From Sphingomonas albertensis (GTDB lineage Bacteria > Pseudomonadota > Alphaproteobacteria > Sphingomonadales > Sphingomonadaceae), in contig NZ_JACONT010000012.1 of assembly GCF_014358075.1 (NCBI RefSeq), forward strand, positions 1-64,000: 64,000 nt of DNA, given 5' to 3'. The position numbers were made by a program, and so were the translations under genes. The notes below the pieces were generated by a model. The model made no database searches, was not told the DNA's origin, and saw only the letters and a program-made list of their open reading frames with translations. Below are positions 18,972 through 28,729 of this stretch, in pieces. How positions within the stretch are numbered: position 1 is the first letter of the stretch; each line of letters begins with the position of its first letter.

Positions 18972-20387
18972 ATGATCTCGCATATCGCCCTTGCTGCGCT
19001 GCTTGCCGCGTCCGTCCAGCCTGCGGTCGCCCAGCGGGCAGCACCCGATCTGTCGCGCTCGGCGCGCGGCGATGTGCGCGCGCCCGGCGGCGCACGGCGT
19101 CTGTCCGGCGACATGCGCGAAACCTATCGTGCACTCGCCGACAAGAGCGAGGTGCGCAACGTCATCCTGCTGATCGGCGATGGCATGGGCGATTCCGAGA
19201 TCACCATCGCGCGCAACTATGCGGAGGGCGCCGGCGGCTATTTCAAGGGCATCGATGCGCTGCCCTTCACCGGCCAGTACACGCATTATTCGCTCGATCG
19301 TGAAACCGGCAAACCCAATTACGTGACCGACAGCGCGGCCTCGGCGACCGCATGGGCATCGGGGGTCAAAAGCTACAACGGCGCGATCGGCGTCGATATC
19401 CATGGCAAGCCGCACAAGACGCTGCTCGAGCGCGCCAAGTCGGCCGGGCTCGCCACCGGCGATGTATCGACCTCGGAAATCCAGGACGCCACGCCGGGCG
19501 CGCAGCTCGCCCATGTCGTGCGGCGCAAATGCTACGCGCCGGCCGCGACGAGCACACTCTGCCCGCAGAACGCGCTGGAGAATGGCGGCGCCGGTTCGAT
19601 CACCGAACAGCTGCTCGATACCCGCGCCGACCTGGTGCTGGGCGGCGGCGCGGCAAGCTTTTCCGAGGCGGCAACGGCAGGCCGGTACAAGGGCAAGACA
19701 CTCTTCCAGCAGGCGCAGGTGAGGGGCTATCGCATCGTGCGCGATGCCGCCGAGCTCGAAGCCGTCTCCCGCGCCGACGACACGCGGCCGCTGATCGGGC
19801 TGTTCGCCGACGGCAACATGCCGGTGCGCTGGACCGGTCCGCGCGCCAGCCACCACGGCAACATCGACAAGCCCGCCATCACCTGCCAGCCTAACCCGGC
19901 CCGCCTGGCTACGGCCCCCAATCTGGCGGCGATGACCCGCAAGGCCATCGCCTTGCTCAAGAACCGGCCCAAGGGCTTCTTCCTGCAGGTCGAAGGCGCG
20001 TCGATCGACAAGCAGGATCATGCCGCCAATCCGTGCGGCCAGATCGGCGAGACGGTCGACCTCGACGAGGCGGTGCAGGTCGCGCTGGAATTCGCCGAGG
20101 CCGACGGGCACACCCTGGTGATCGTCACCGCCGATCACGCACATACCAGCCAGATCATCGGCAACGGCGCCCGCGCGCCCGGCCTCACCGCCGCGCTCAA
20201 TACGCGCGAGGGCGGTGTCATGACGGTCAATTACGGCACGGCCGAGGAGGGCTCGCAGGAACATACCGGCACACAGCTTCGCATCGCGGCCTATGGTCCG
20301 CATGCGGTCAACGTGTCGGGACTGCTCGACCAGACCGATCTGCACTACATCATCCGAAATGCACTCGGACTGGATCGAGTGGACTAG
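18972..20387 (+). CDS. Alkaline phosphatase, PhoA superfamily, exported
   Basis: A 471-residue periplasmic phosphomonoesterase. The start is ATG 18972 with GGAG eight bases upstream; it opens a signal peptide ending AVAQ at about residue 21. Metal- and catalytic-site motifs are visible: [11 protein letters not shown] (metal Asp), DSAASATAW with nucleophile Ser at about 121 (the Ser102 equivalent of E. coli PhoA), [11 protein letters not shown] and TADHAHTSQ (metal His), and EHTG near the C-terminus. All key groups of the family are present. It follows the TBDT by 64 bases and is probably co-transcribed, so it may act on a ligand imported by that receptor. Confidence 0.92.
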   Translation: MISHIALAALLAASVQPAVAQRAAPDLSRSARGDVRAPGGARRLSGDMRETYRALADKSEVRNVILLIGDGMGDSEITIARNYAEGAGGYFKGIDALPFTGQYTHYSLDRETGKPNYVTDSAASATAWASGVKSYNGAIGVDIHGKPHKTLLERAKSAGLATGDVSTSEIQDATPGAQLAHVVRRKCYAPAATSTLCPQNALENGGAGSITEQLLDTRADLVLGGGAASFSEAATAGRYKGKTLFQQAQVRGYRIVRDAAELEAVSRADDTRPLIGLFADGNMPVRWTGPRASHHGNIDKPAITCQPNPARLATAPNLAAMTRKAIALLKNRPKGFFLQVEGASIDKQDHAANPCGQIGETVDLDEAVQVALEFAEADGHTLVIVTADHAHTSQIIGNGARAPGLTAALNTREGGVMTVNYGTAEEGSQEHTGTQLRIAAYGPHAVNVSGLLDQTDLHYIIRNALGLDRVD

Positions 20388-20415
20388 ACATTCCAAGATC
20401 AAAAAGTGAGATTTG

Positions 20416-20440
20416 CCGGACGTGAAGCCGCTCACGCCGG
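20416..20440 (+). terminator. Possible weak terminator after the phosphatase gene
   Basis: CCGGACGTGA and TCACGCCGG form a stem with one bulged base around AGCCGC, about 30 bases after the phosphatase stop. Only a short T-rich stretch (ACTTTAT) follows, so it may act weakly or only as a 3'-end stabilising hairpin. Confidence 0.35.
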
Positions 20441-20606
20441 ACTTTATCGCACATCTGTCGGCGCAACCTGGTTTCCGAGCCGATTGGTATGGGACCGTGT
20501 TTAGTCCGCCGTCCGCTAAAAGCGAGACGGTTGCGCTCGACCAGCGATGATCGCCCAAAGTCGGACGTAACATGCCGGTATGGGTGTCCCAGTAAGCTGC
20601 CGTTCC

Positions 20607-20909
20607 TTAATGCCGGAAGCGTTGCCGCAACTTCGTCGCGAGCGAGACGATCAGCGCAGCAGGAATGCCGCCAACGACGCATCCCGCCGCAACCCAAAGC
20701 GCGAGCATCACGAGCATAATTGCGAACATGCCGAGTTCTTGCCATGCCGCGATCTTCCATGGCTCCATGAAGATTGCGCCAAAGCCGTAGGATACGAGAA
20801 ACGGCGCTCGAAAGCCCGGACCATTCTTTGATAGGACTGCCGCGCCAACGATCCAGAAGGCAGTGATTAGCGCAGCGAGCGGGAGCACGATGAGGCCGGA
20901 AAAGTCCAT
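20607..20909 (-). CDS. Small integral membrane protein of unknown function
   Basis: A 100-residue protein with three hydrophobic helices: an N-terminal LIVLPLAALITAFWIVGAAVL, a central LGMFAIMLVMLALWVAAGCV and a shorter GGIPAALIVSLATKL, ending in a basic tail. The composition is that of a real inner-membrane protein rather than a chance frame, but no family was recognised. It stands convergent to the phosphatase and divergent from the MFS gene. Confidence 0.6.
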   Translation of the reverse strand: MDFSGLIVLPLAALITAFWIVGAAVLSKNGPGFRAPFLVSYGFGAIFMEPWKIAAWQELGMFAIMLVMLALWVAAGCVVGGIPAALIVSLATKLRQRFRH

Positions 20910-21076
20910 CGGGTAGAGTTAGTGGCAGCTTTGACTATGATCCAGCCGCAAACCCGCCCGGCCGCTATCCTTCCCAAACCGGACATTCACGCAACTCGAT
21001 CCTAATCAGGAATGCCGTTCGCTTCGCAACGTGGCTCAAGTCAGGCATAAGGCTGCCGATATGAGGGGTCTGCGCG

Positions 21077-22276
21077 TTGGCGGAGGTAAGGCTTAGGGGA
21101 GGTTGGGGTTGGCTGCTTCTTGCCACGCTCACGCTTTCAACCATCGGCGATGAAATCTCGCTCATAACCCTGATGCTTCGTACAGCCGGTGATTGCACAC
21201 CATTCGCTGTGCCGATGCTACTGGTCGCCGGGCTGCTGCCGGGCCTGTTGGCCACACCTCTCATCGGTAGGCTCGTCGACTCCCGCGATGCGGGCAAGCT
21301 GCTAGTGGCAACGGCGCTGACCAATGCCGTCATCATCGCGTGGATGGCTTGGCATCCTGATCTAACCTCTACCATCGTCGGTGCTAGTATCCTCAGCGTG
21401 GCGTTCGCGATCGGCGGGACGGCCAGTTTCGCCCTCATCCCCGTCCTAGCCGCAGGGCTGGGCATGACGCTGCCACGCGCCAATGCGGTGTTGGAGTTCG
21501 TGCGCAGTGCGGGGATGCTTGCCGGGCCGGTCGTGGGCGGCGCGCTGGTGGCGTGGGGCGGGACCGGGAACGCGCTGCTGATCGATGCTGCCAGCTTCGC
21601 GCTTCTAGCCGCCGTCGTGCTGGCGAGTGGCCTTCGCCGCCCCGTTAAAGCGGAAGAAGACGGCGAGGCCAGAACCCTGCTGTCCGAATATTTGCCGGTC
21701 CTGCGTGATCGTAGGATCATGATCATGATCGGCGCGCTGACGCTAGAGGTCTATGCGACCGCCATTGCCGATGTAGCATTCGTGTTTCTCGTGACCGTCA
21801 CATTGGCGGCCGGCCCGACCGTGTTTGGTTTGCTGACGGCATGCTGGGCTGGAGGAATGATGGCGGGGGCTGCTGCATCGGGAACTATGGCGATGAAGCG
21901 GCCGGCACCGATCGCCTTCGTTTCCGGGACTGTGATGGGCGGAATCATGCTCGCGATCGGTATCAGCATATCCACAACGATTGGCAGCATCGCATTCGTG
22001 GGGATTGCGTTCGTCATCGGGGGTGCAGCTAACAGCGCCCACAACGTCGCAGTCCGAACGATGCTGCAACGTGAGGCTCCGGCTAACGCGCAAGGCAAGG
22101 TCGCCGCGATCTACAGCGCCAGCACAAGCAGCGCGGGCATTCTTGGATATATGACTGGAGGTTTGTTCGCGCCGAACGGGGCGGTCGATGCCTATGTCCT
22201 CGGTGGTACGCTCGGGGTTGTAGCAGGTTTGGTGGGATGGCTGCTGTTCATCTCTATCAAAGTCCGCCCTTCATAA
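21077..22276 (+). CDS. MFS transporter (EntS/MFS_3-like)
   Basis: A 399-residue major facilitator with about 12 membrane segments. The loop motif GRLVDSRDAGKLL after TM2-3 is the MFS signature region, and the N-terminus WGWLLLATLTLSTIGDEIS is like that of efflux MFS_3 members. The start is taken at TTG 21077, about nine bases after GAGGGG; no ATG in frame gives a complete first helix. Such proteins export drugs, siderophores or peptides; the substrate is unknown. It is not clearly in an operon. Confidence 0.82.
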   Translation: MAEVRLRGGWGWLLLATLTLSTIGDEISLITLMLRTAGDCTPFAVPMLLVAGLLPGLLATPLIGRLVDSRDAGKLLVATALTNAVIIAWMAWHPDLTSTIVGASILSVAFAIGGTASFALIPVLAAGLGMTLPRANAVLEFVRSAGMLAGPVVGGALVAWGGTGNALLIDAASFALLAAVVLASGLRRPVKAEEDGEARTLLSEYLPVLRDRRIMIMIGALTLEVYATAIADVAFVFLVTVTLAAGPTVFGLLTACWAGGMMAGAAASGTMAMKRPAPIAFVSGTVMGGIMLAIGISISTTIGSIAFVGIAFVIGGAANSAHNVAVRTMLQREAPANAQGKVAAIYSASTSSAGILGYMTGGLFAPNGAVDAYVLGGTLGVVAGLVGWLLFISIKVRPS

Positions 22277-22641
22277 TCGGTGGCGGAAAGATCTCGATCA
22301 TTCCTACCGCATTGGCTGTACTAATTTTCCATCCTTTTCGGGAAGGCCGCAGCGCCAGCCGACGTCCGCTAACACTATCCGCCTTACCCAATAGCGGTCG
22401 GACCGTAATCCTCCCCATCCCGGCCATTCGGCTCACGCCCAACTGCGTTCGTTAGCTCCGGGCAACCGCTGCCATCACCTCACCGTCAAATACAGCCGTT
22501 GCGAATTGAGCTGTCCGCCTTCGCGCTGCCTTGCGTTTCAATTAATCGTATGACGGCCCAGCGTATCCGGCACATTCTCAGAGCGCGGCGGAGCAGGGCC
22601 CGGGTCGCACCAGCTCCGGGCTTTTCTCGTTACTTGCTGAA
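22277..22641. other. 365-bp region between convergent MFS and LacI genes
   Basis: Contains no recognisable gene. A plus-strand terminator-like hairpin lies near its right end (listed separately), more than 300 bases past the MFS stop. That is far for the MFS gene's own end, so a small RNA between about 22450 and 22625 cannot be excluded. Confidence 0.45.
22598..22625 (+). terminator. Rho-independent terminator-like hairpin
   Basis: GCCCGG at 22598-22603 pairs with CCGGGC at 22616-22621 and is followed by TTTT (22622-22625) on the plus strand. It lies just before the convergent LacI-family gene ends at 22642. Confidence 0.55.
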
Positions 22642-23691
22642 CTATGGTGGCGGGGAGGTCGAGTTGCGCGTCGTCAGAACGGCGGGGACCGTGACGGGTG
22701 TGGTGGTCGTCAGACGCGCGCCGAGATCGGCGATGATCAGGCTGACTGCTTGCGCGGTGACTTCGGCGATCGGCTGGACGATCGCGCTCAATGGCGGATG
22801 CGCCAGGCGGATGATCGGCGTGTCGTCGAAACTGATCAGCGACAGGTCGCGAGGGACCACCAGGTTCCGCTCGCGCGCCAGTTCGAGCGTCGCGAGCGTC
22901 ATCTGATCGTTGCTCGCGATGATCGCGGTCGGCGGCTCGGCCAGCGCCAGCAATTGCGCCGCCGCCGTGCGTCCCGACGCGTGGCTGAAGTCCCCCACCG
23001 CTAACAGGTCGTCGTCCGCAACGCCCGCCGCCTGCATCGCCGAACGCCAGCCATCGACCCGCCACGCGCTGAGTTCATACTCCGCCGGTCCGGCGATGAA
23101 TCCGATCCGCCGGTGGCCGAGTTCGAGCAGATGCTCGGTTGCGATCGCCGCGGCGCGCGTGTCGTCCATGATCAGCCGGATACCGGGCCCGTCGGTCAGC
23201 GAGCCGATCCGCGCGAAGCTGATGCCCTGCGCCTCGAGCAGATTGATGATCAGCGGATTGCCCGAATGCGGCGGCGTCAGGATCACGCCATCGGGTTGCA
23301 GCGCGGCGATCGCCGCCAGCAGCTCGCGTTCGATATGATCGCTGTGCGTGTCGACCAGCTCGACGATCAGGCGGTAGCCGTGCTCGGCGCAGGTCAGCAT
23401 CCCGCCCAGCATCATCTGGTCGAACCAGTCAGTGCCCTGCCGCGCGCGCCAGTCGGCGATCGTCCGCTCGCGGTCGTTGAGCGCCAGGATCAGGTAGGAA
23501 CGGGAGCCACCCATGCGCTGCGCGGCGATCGACGGGACGTAGCCGAGCTTGTCGATCGACGCCTGGACGCGGGCCATCATCTCGGGCCGGACGCCCGAAT
23601 CCTTGTTCACCACGCGGCTGACGGTCTGGAGCGAAACGCCCGCATCTGCCGCTACATGCTTGATCGTCACCGCCTGACGTCGCCTTGCCAT
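22642..23691 (-). CDS. LacI-family transcriptional regulator of polysaccharide locus 1
   Basis: A 349-residue regulator. Residues 8-55 form the LacI helix-turn-helix and hinge (VTIKHVAADAGVSLQTVSRVVN, then KLGYVPSIAAQRM). The rest is a periplasmic-binding-protein-like effector domain with ASNDQMTLATLELARE and SLISFDDTPI. It starts only ten bases after the stop of the upstream halogenase gene, so it is probably the last gene of the TBDT/halogenase operon and controls its own synthesis. Candidate operators (GTGAACGTTCAC and relatives) lie in front of the TBDT at 31856-31923. The inducer is likely a sugar released from the glucan. Confidence 0.9.
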   Translation of the reverse strand: MARRRQAVTIKHVAADAGVSLQTVSRVVNKDSGVRPEMMARVQASIDKLGYVPSIAAQRMGGSRSYLILALNDRERTIADWRARQGTDWFDQMMLGGMLTCAEHGYRLIVELVDTHSDHIERELLAAIAALQPDGVILTPPHSGNPLIINLLEAQGISFARIGSLTDGPGIRLIMDDTRAAAIATEHLLELGHRRIGFIAGPAEYELSAWRVDGWRSAMQAAGVADDDLLAVGDFSHASGRTAAAQLLALAEPPTAIIASNDQMTLATLELARERNLVVPRDLSLISFDDTPIIRLAHPPLSAIVQPIAEVTAQAVSLIIADLGARLTTTTPVTVPAVLTTRNSTSPPP

Positions 23692-23701
23692 GCGTCTGAA
23701 C

Positions 23702-25219
23702 TCAGGCTGCTACGGCGGGCGAGGGGGCACGGGCTGACGCAGTGCCGCAATAGCGCGCGACGTACTCCGCATGTTCGGGCAGCCCCGCCACGGTCGTGTT
23801 GGTCCCGTCGCGCAAGCCCCCGAGCAGCCGCGCCAGTTCCTCGTCGCGCAGCTTGGTCGCGATCGGGTGATAGCTTTGCGGCACGATCCCCTGGCCGAGC
23901 ATCACCTGCACCCAGCTATTCTCCGCGAACAGCTCCTCGTTCTTGCGGAACACGCGGCCGGTTTCGCGGAACAGCTCGATCTTCTGTTCCAGCGACTCCG
24001 GGATCGGCATCGCCGCGCAGTGCCGCCAGAACGCGCTGTCGCGGCGCTCGGTCGCCTTGTAGTGCAGGATCAGGAAATCGCGGATCTGCAGCATGTCGGT
24101 ATGCTGCTGGTCGTTGAACTCGGCGACGTCGCGCGGACTGACCGCGCCCGACGGGAACAGCCGCAGCAACCGCAGCACGGCGCGCTGGATCAGGTGGATG
24201 CTGGTCGATTCGAGCGGCTCCATGAATCCGCCCGACAGGCCGATCGCGATGCAGTTGCGATGCCATTGCTGCCGCCGCGCACCTGTGACGAAGCGGATCA
24301 TGTTCGGCTCGGTGAGCGTCTTGCCCTCGATATTGCCGAGCAGCCGGTCGAGCGCGGCATCGCGATCGAGATAGCGGCTGCAATAGACGATGCCGTTGCC
24401 GGTGCGATGCTGGAGCGGGATGCGCCATTGCCACCCCGCGTCGTGCGCCATCGCCCGCGTATAGGGGAGCGCCGGGCGGACGCTCTCGGTCTGGATCGCG
24501 ATCGCGGAATCGCACGGCAGATAATGCGTCCAGTCGTCGAACCCGGCGTGCAGCGCGCCCTCGATCAGCAGCGCGCGAAAGCCGGTGCAGTCGAGGAACA
24601 GGTCGCCCTCGATCCGCGCACCGGATTCGAGCACCAGCGCGGCGATGTCGCCACTCTCGCCGTTCAGCTCGACCTGCGCGATCTTGCCTTCGAGGCGGCG
24701 CATGCCGTCGGCTTCGGCCATCCCGCGCAGATATTTGGCGTAGCGCGTCGAATCGAGCTGGTACGCGTAGTTCATCCGCTCGTCGGGCAGATGCGCGAAC
24801 TTGCCCTGCAACGCCGCGCGCAGCTCCAGACAGTAATCGTCATAGGGCTGGTCATGCCCCTTGGTCAGGCCGTGCAGCCAGAAATGCTGGAAGCCCGCGG
24901 ACCAGTGATCCTTGCCGGTGATTCCGAACGAGTGGAAATAGCTTTCGCCGCGGACTTTCCAGTCATCGAACAGGATGCCGAGTTTGAACGTCGCCTGCGT
25001 CTCGCGCATGAACTCGGCTTCGTTGATCCCGAGCAGGCGGTTGAAGGTGATCATCGGCGGGATCGTCGATTCGCCGACGCCGACGGTGCCGATCGCGTCG
25101 GACTCCACAAGGGTGAGTTCGATCGTGCTGCCCATCGTGCGGGCGATCGCGGCGGCGGCCATCCAGCCGGCGGTGCCGCCGCCGGCGATCACGATACGAC
25201 GCATTGGGTGTTCGGTCAT
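23702..25219 (-). CDS. Flavin-dependent tryptophan-halogenase homologue (EST type)
   Basis: A 505-residue flavoprotein. The start ATG 25219 overlaps the upstream cupin stop (ATGA). FAD loop GGGTAGWMAA lies at 13-22. The halogenase hallmark WQWRIP is present, and the lysine corresponding to catalytic Lys79 of PrnA falls at residue 79 in TFKLG. The segment matching the PrnA chloride/Glu site reads EPLESTS (Glu 334, Ser 335, Thr 336, Ser 337); PrnA has Gly after Thr. Homologues lie beside TBDTs in sphingomonads, Caulobacter and Xanthomonas. Some related enzymes (BrvH) brominate free indole in vitro, but the natural substrate is unknown. The operon context suggests a role in glycan uptake rather than in an antibiotic pathway. 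Confidence 0.9.
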   Translation of the reverse strand: MTEHPMRRIVIAGGGTAGWMAAAAIARTMGSTIELTLVESDAIGTVGVGESTIPPMITFNRLLGINEAEFMRETQATFKLGILFDDWKVRGESYFHSFGITGKDHWSAGFQHFWLHGLTKGHDQPYDDYCLELRAALQGKFAHLPDERMNYAYQLDSTRYAKYLRGMAEADGMRRLEGKIAQVELNGESGDIAALVLESGARIEGDLFLDCTGFRALLIEGALHAGFDDWTHYLPCDSAIAIQTESVRPALPYTRAMAHDAGWQWRIPLQHRTGNGIVYCSRYLDRDAALDRLLGNIEGKTLTEPNMIRFVTGARRQQWHRNCIAIGLSGGFMEPLESTSIHLIQRAVLRLLRLFPSGAVSPRDVAEFNDQQHTDMLQIRDFLILHYKATERRDSAFWRHCAAMPIPESLEQKIELFRETGRVFRKNEELFAENSWVQVMLGQGIVPQSYHPIATKLRDEELARLLGGLRDGTNTTVAGLPEHAEYVARYCGTASARAPSPAVAA

Positions 25220-26247
25220 CGGCTGAGCGCTCTCAGGAGGAAGGCGCGGAGGCGACCCGCGGTTTCGGTGGTGAGTGGCGCGAGCACGCCGCGCGCCGCC
25301 TCCGGAATATGGTCGACGACGTCGGGACCGTTGGCGAAGACGTAATGATCGAACATCTCGCGCCAGTGCGCCTTTTCGTCCGCCGGCAGATCGCGGATCG
25401 CCAGCATCGCGTGGTTCAGCGCGTCCTGTGGCTGGCCGAGCCACCGCGGCGTCTCGCGCCACCAGTAATTCACCAGCACGTTGAAGTCGGACAGCCCCTC
25501 GACATGATGCCACCACATCGCCGGGATGTAGAGCGCATCGCCCGCCTCCAGCTCGGCGACCTGACCGTGCTCCAGCGCCTCGCGAAACCGGGGATGCGCG
25601 GCGAAGTCGGGATCGTGGAAATCGACCATGCTGACCGCGCGGCCCGCCGGCGTGTTGTCGACCGGCCCGAGGTAGAGATTGCGGAACTGGTCGCGCGGAA
25701 AGACGGTGAAGCGCCGCCGGCCGACCGCGACGCAGGCGAGATTGTCGGGCACGTCGTTATGCGCGGCGATCCGCGTGCGCGTGCCCATCCAGATGCTGGC
25801 GAGCGGCGTCCGTTCGCCGAGATCGACATGGTTGGCCTCGTGCAGCCCGGCGAAGAACTGGTGCATGTCGATCGACGCGAGATAGATCGCGTGGGCGTCG
25901 GCGGCGTGTTCGTTGGTGTCGATCCGTGCGAAGATTTCGGGCAATTTCGCGCGCAGCATCTGGAAGTTCATCGCGTGCGCGGCGTCGTAGAACAGCCGGC
26001 CACCGCTGTCCGGCATCGCGACGGAGACCGCGAAGTGCAGGTCGCGTGCATGGTGCTGGATATAGTCGCGCGCCGTCCGCGCGGAGTGGAGCCCGGCGCG
26101 GACCATCGGCCAATCCGCGATCAGCCCGCGCACGATGAACGGCGTGGTCGCCTCCCGCAGCTGCACGTCGAGGTCCGCGGGATCGCCGATCGTGATCTCG
26201 CGGATCCGTGGCATGGTCGCGAAGATACCCGGCTCCGCGTCAGCCAC
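25216..26247 (-). CDS. Cupin-like JmjC-type Fe(II)/2-oxoglutarate dioxygenase
   Basis: A 343-residue protein of the cupin_8/FIH-like family. The metal-binding facial triad is visible: HND with His163 and Asp165, and distal His247 in IPAMWWHHVEG. WWRETPRWL near residue 262 is a conserved downstream segment. Such proteins hydroxylate proteins or small molecules in the cytoplasm. The gene overlaps SapC upstream by 8 bp and the halogenase downstream by 4 bp, so it is made with them. A protein target such as a receptor or transport component would fit the context, but nothing in the sequence proves it. Confidence 0.88.
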   Translation of the reverse strand: MADAEPGIFATMPRIREITIGDPADLDVQLREATTPFIVRGLIADWPMVRAGLHSARTARDYIQHHARDLHFAVSVAMPDSGGRLFYDAAHAMNFQMLRAKLPEIFARIDTNEHAADAHAIYLASIDMHQFFAGLHEANHVDLGERTPLASIWMGTRTRIAAHNDVPDNLACVAVGRRRFTVFPRDQFRNLYLGPVDNTPAGRAVSMVDFHDPDFAAHPRFREALEHGQVAELEAGDALYIPAMWWHHVEGLSDFNVLVNYWWRETPRWLGQPQDALNHAMLAIRDLPADEKAHWREMFDHYVFANGPDVVDHIPEAARGVLAPLTTETAGRLRAFLLRALSR

Positions 26248-26950
26248 GCGCCGTCCGCCGGTTCTTGCGCGCGACGAGATCGCCGATATTGCCGAGCGAG
26301 GCGAGCGCCATGAAGATCGGCATCATGTGCCCAGACGCGTGCAGGTCCGCTACCGCAACGCCATCGAGCGCGACCAGTCGGTCCTCGTCGATGACGTGGT
26401 AGCCGACCAGCCGGTTCTTCGACCCATCGTCGAGCGTCACGTCCATCGTCAGCGGTTCGAGCAGCTCGTACCGGCGCAACGCGGCGAAGAAGTCGGCGGA
26501 CGCGACATAATCGGTGTCGAGCGCACGCAGCTGATCGGCGATCCGTTCGAGATACGGAGTCGGCCGGCCGGTATCGTCGAACACGCGCGTGCCTTCACCT
26601 GCTCCGATCCGCGGGCTCGTCATGTCGATATGGACCTGGCGGACGTCGCCAGCGCCGCGCCCGACCAGGAACGGCTGGCTGTCGATCGCGAGGGGCCGAT
26701 AGCGCGCGTCCCATCCGGCGTCGGTCAGGAACAGGTTCTCGCCCGGCTCGAACCCGAACATCGCCAGCGCGATGAAGGTGTCGCGCGTCTGGTCGAGCTG
26801 GAACAGGATCGGATAGTGCGTCTGGACGCGGCGGAACTCGCTCGGGACGGTGATGCAGGTCATCACCGCGTCGCCCAGCTCTGGCGCGCGCTCGGTCCGG
26901 ATACGCAGGTCGCGGTGGTCGTCGGCGGTGAGGATGACGTGATCGGACAT
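26240..26950 (-). CDS. SapC family protein
   Basis: A 236-residue cytoplasmic protein of the SapC family (PF07277 type), recognised from the YPILFQLDQTRDTFIALAMFGFEPGENLFL segment and the C-terminal ALASLGNIGDLVARKNR. Named after a Campylobacter S-layer-associated gene, the family has no proven biochemical role and often neighbours TBDTs, tryptophan-halogenase homologues and JmjC cupins. Its start overlaps the upstream halogenase stop (TGATG) and its end overlaps the cupin start, so the three products are probably made in fixed ratio and may work together. Confidence 0.85.
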   Translation of the reverse strand: MSDHVILTADDHRDLRIRTERAPELGDAVMTCITVPSEFRRVQTHYPILFQLDQTRDTFIALAMFGFEPGENLFLTDAGWDARYRPLAIDSQPFLVGRGAGDVRQVHIDMTSPRIGAGEGTRVFDDTGRPTPYLERIADQLRALDTDYVASADFFAALRRYELLEPLTMDVTLDDGSKNRLVGYHVIDEDRLVALDGVAVADLHASGHMMPIFMALASLGNIGDLVARKNRRTARG

Positions 26951-28530
26951 CAGGCTGACAATTCCATAACTTGGGCGGTCGCATGCCGCAGGGCGTCGAG
27001 ATAGGCGCGATTGGTCGGCAGGCCGGCGGCCAGCATACGCCTGCGCTGATCGACCTGTGCGAGCAAGGTTTCCGTGCGCGCCCGGTCCGCCGTGGCGATC
27101 GGTCCGCGGGTCGGCGGCGGAAAGCCCATGCCGTACAGGACGTAGTGATAGCTCGCGGCTGGAAAGACCTCGTCGATCATCGGGAAATCGGCGCGCGACG
27201 GCGGCTGGTGCCGCCAGAGCGTCAGCAATTCGGCGAGGCGCGGCGGGATCGATGCGGCGTCACGGTGGTCGCGCCAATAGGGTTCGTCGCGTTCGCTGAG
27301 CACGTAATGCAGCTTGAGGAACTCGACGATCCGGTCCCAACGATAGCGGAACAGCGCGTTGAAGCGCGTCGCGTGGATATCCATCGCGCCGTGGTGGCTG
27401 GGGAAATTGTCGAGCAGCGCATCGATCGACAGTTCGATCAGGACGATCGCCGACGCTTCGAGCGGCTCCAGGAACCCGGCCGACAGCCCGACCGCGAGGC
27501 AGTTCCGCTCCCAGAATTTCACACGGTGGCGCGACTGGAACTTGAGCTCGCGGAAGGTCGGCAACGGCGCGTGGGATGCGGTGGCGCGGAGATACTTGGT
27601 GAGCGTGTCTGCCGCCGCATCGTCGCTCAGATGCGCGGAGGAATAGACGCAGCCGACACCGCGCCGGGTCGGCAGGCCGATGTCCCAGATCCAGCCCGCG
27701 GCGTGCGCGGTGGCGTTGGTCTGCGACGCGATCGCGCTGTCGGCCGCGACCGGCACCTGCACCGCGAGCGCGCGGTCGTTGAACAATTCGCCGCCGCGGT
27801 CGATCGCGCCTATGCCGTAATGCTCGCCGATCAACAGCGCGGCGTGGCCGGTGCAATCGAGGAACAGGTCGCCAGCGATCGCGCCTGACGCGCGCGTGCG
27901 CACCGCGGCGATGTCGCCGTCGTTGTTCGCATCGATCCCGACGACGTGGTCGCGGACGTGGCGTACGCCGAGCCGCTCGGTCGCGTGGCGCATCAGCAAT
28001 GCGGCGAGCTTGCCCGCGTCGAGATGGTAAGCGTAATTCAGCGTGCCCGCATAATCGGGCATCGCCCGCTGGCGTGGCGCGAGGTCGCGGTGGCAGATCT
28101 CGCCTTGCGCGCCGACCGTGTCCGCGAACTTGCCGCCGTTCTCTGCCCAGGCTGCGACGAGATCGCGGGGGTCGCCGTCGACGGGCGCGGTGAAGGGGTG
28201 AAGATAGCTGTCGTCGGCGGCCCCGGTCCGCCATCCGTCGAACCGCGACCCTTGTTTGAACGACGCGTCGCAGGCGAGGAGGAAGTCGGTCTCGGCGATG
28301 CCGATCCGTTCGAGCGTGCGGCGCATCGTCGGCCATGTGCCCTCGCCGACCCCGATCGTCGCGACGTCGGGGGATTCAACGAGGGTAACGGAGAGCGGCC
28401 GCTGCACGCCGCGATCGGCGCGCGCCGCGATCAGGCACGCGGCGAGCCAGCCCGCCGTACCGCCGCCGACGACCACGATGTTCGTGATCGGGTGGTCGCT
28501 CGTTGCTTCGGGGCCGGTATCCTTGGCCAT
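26950..28530 (-). CDS. Flavin-dependent tryptophan-halogenase homologue (EAS type)
   Basis: A 526-residue homologue and the first gene after the TBDT. FAD loop [10 protein letters not shown] begins at residue 22. The Lys79 equivalent is residue 92 in SFKQG. The WxWxIP hallmark is altered to WIWDIG, and the chloride-site segment reads EPLEASA (Glu358, Ala359, Ser360, Ala361), unlike EPLESTG of PrnA. Flavin binding and the Lys/Glu pair are kept, but halide handling may differ. It sits 235 bases after the receptor, with palindromic repeats between, and is coupled to SapC. Substrate unknown; it may be a partner of the EST-type copy at 23702-25219. Confidence 0.88.
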   Translation of the reverse strand: MAKDTGPEATSDHPITNIVVVGGGTAGWLAACLIAARADRGVQRPLSVTLVESPDVATIGVGEGTWPTMRRTLERIGIAETDFLLACDASFKQGSRFDGWRTGAADDSYLHPFTAPVDGDPRDLVAAWAENGGKFADTVGAQGEICHRDLAPRQRAMPDYAGTLNYAYHLDAGKLAALLMRHATERLGVRHVRDHVVGIDANNDGDIAAVRTRASGAIAGDLFLDCTGHAALLIGEHYGIGAIDRGGELFNDRALAVQVPVAADSAIASQTNATAHAAGWIWDIGLPTRRGVGCVYSSAHLSDDAAADTLTKYLRATASHAPLPTFRELKFQSRHRVKFWERNCLAVGLSAGFLEPLEASAIVLIELSIDALLDNFPSHHGAMDIHATRFNALFRYRWDRIVEFLKLHYVLSERDEPYWRDHRDAASIPPRLAELLTLWRHQPPSRADFPMIDEVFPAASYHYVLYGMGFPPPTRGPIATADRARTETLLAQVDQRRRMLAAGLPTNRAYLDALRHATAQVMELSA

Positions 28531-28613
28531 CGTCCGCTGCCTGTTTCCCTATCTGCGCCTGCCAACTTGCTCCGTCCGCCGCGGCTGCGTCATCCCTGGC
28601 GGCCACCCTTCGT

Positions 28614-28696
28614 CGTCATCCTGACGAAAGTCAGGACCCAGGGTAGCTGAAGACGGTCCTCATTGGCTCTGGGTCCTGACTTTCGTCAGGATGACG
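28614..28696. repeat. REPIN-like inverted repeat with perfect 28-bp arms
   Basis: Arms at 28614-28641 and 28669-28696 are perfectly complementary, with a 27-base spacer. Each arm is itself a small hairpin (CCTGAC-GAAA-GTCAGG) followed by ACCCAG. The element lies between the TBDT and the halogenase gene of the same transcript, so it could form a large RNA hairpin that lowers or stabilises expression of one side. It resembles REP doublets (REPINs) of other bacteria. Confidence 0.85.
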
Positions 28697-28729
28697 GAGC
28701 GTTTCGAGGCCGTCCATACCCTGTAAATT

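Noticed and set aside
16223..19114. 963-codon open frame on the minus strand opposite the TBDT
   Set aside because: It mirrors the codon pattern of the receptor gene, is His/Arg/Asp-rich with no recognisable domain, and lacks a start context. Long antisense frames are common in such GC-rich genes.
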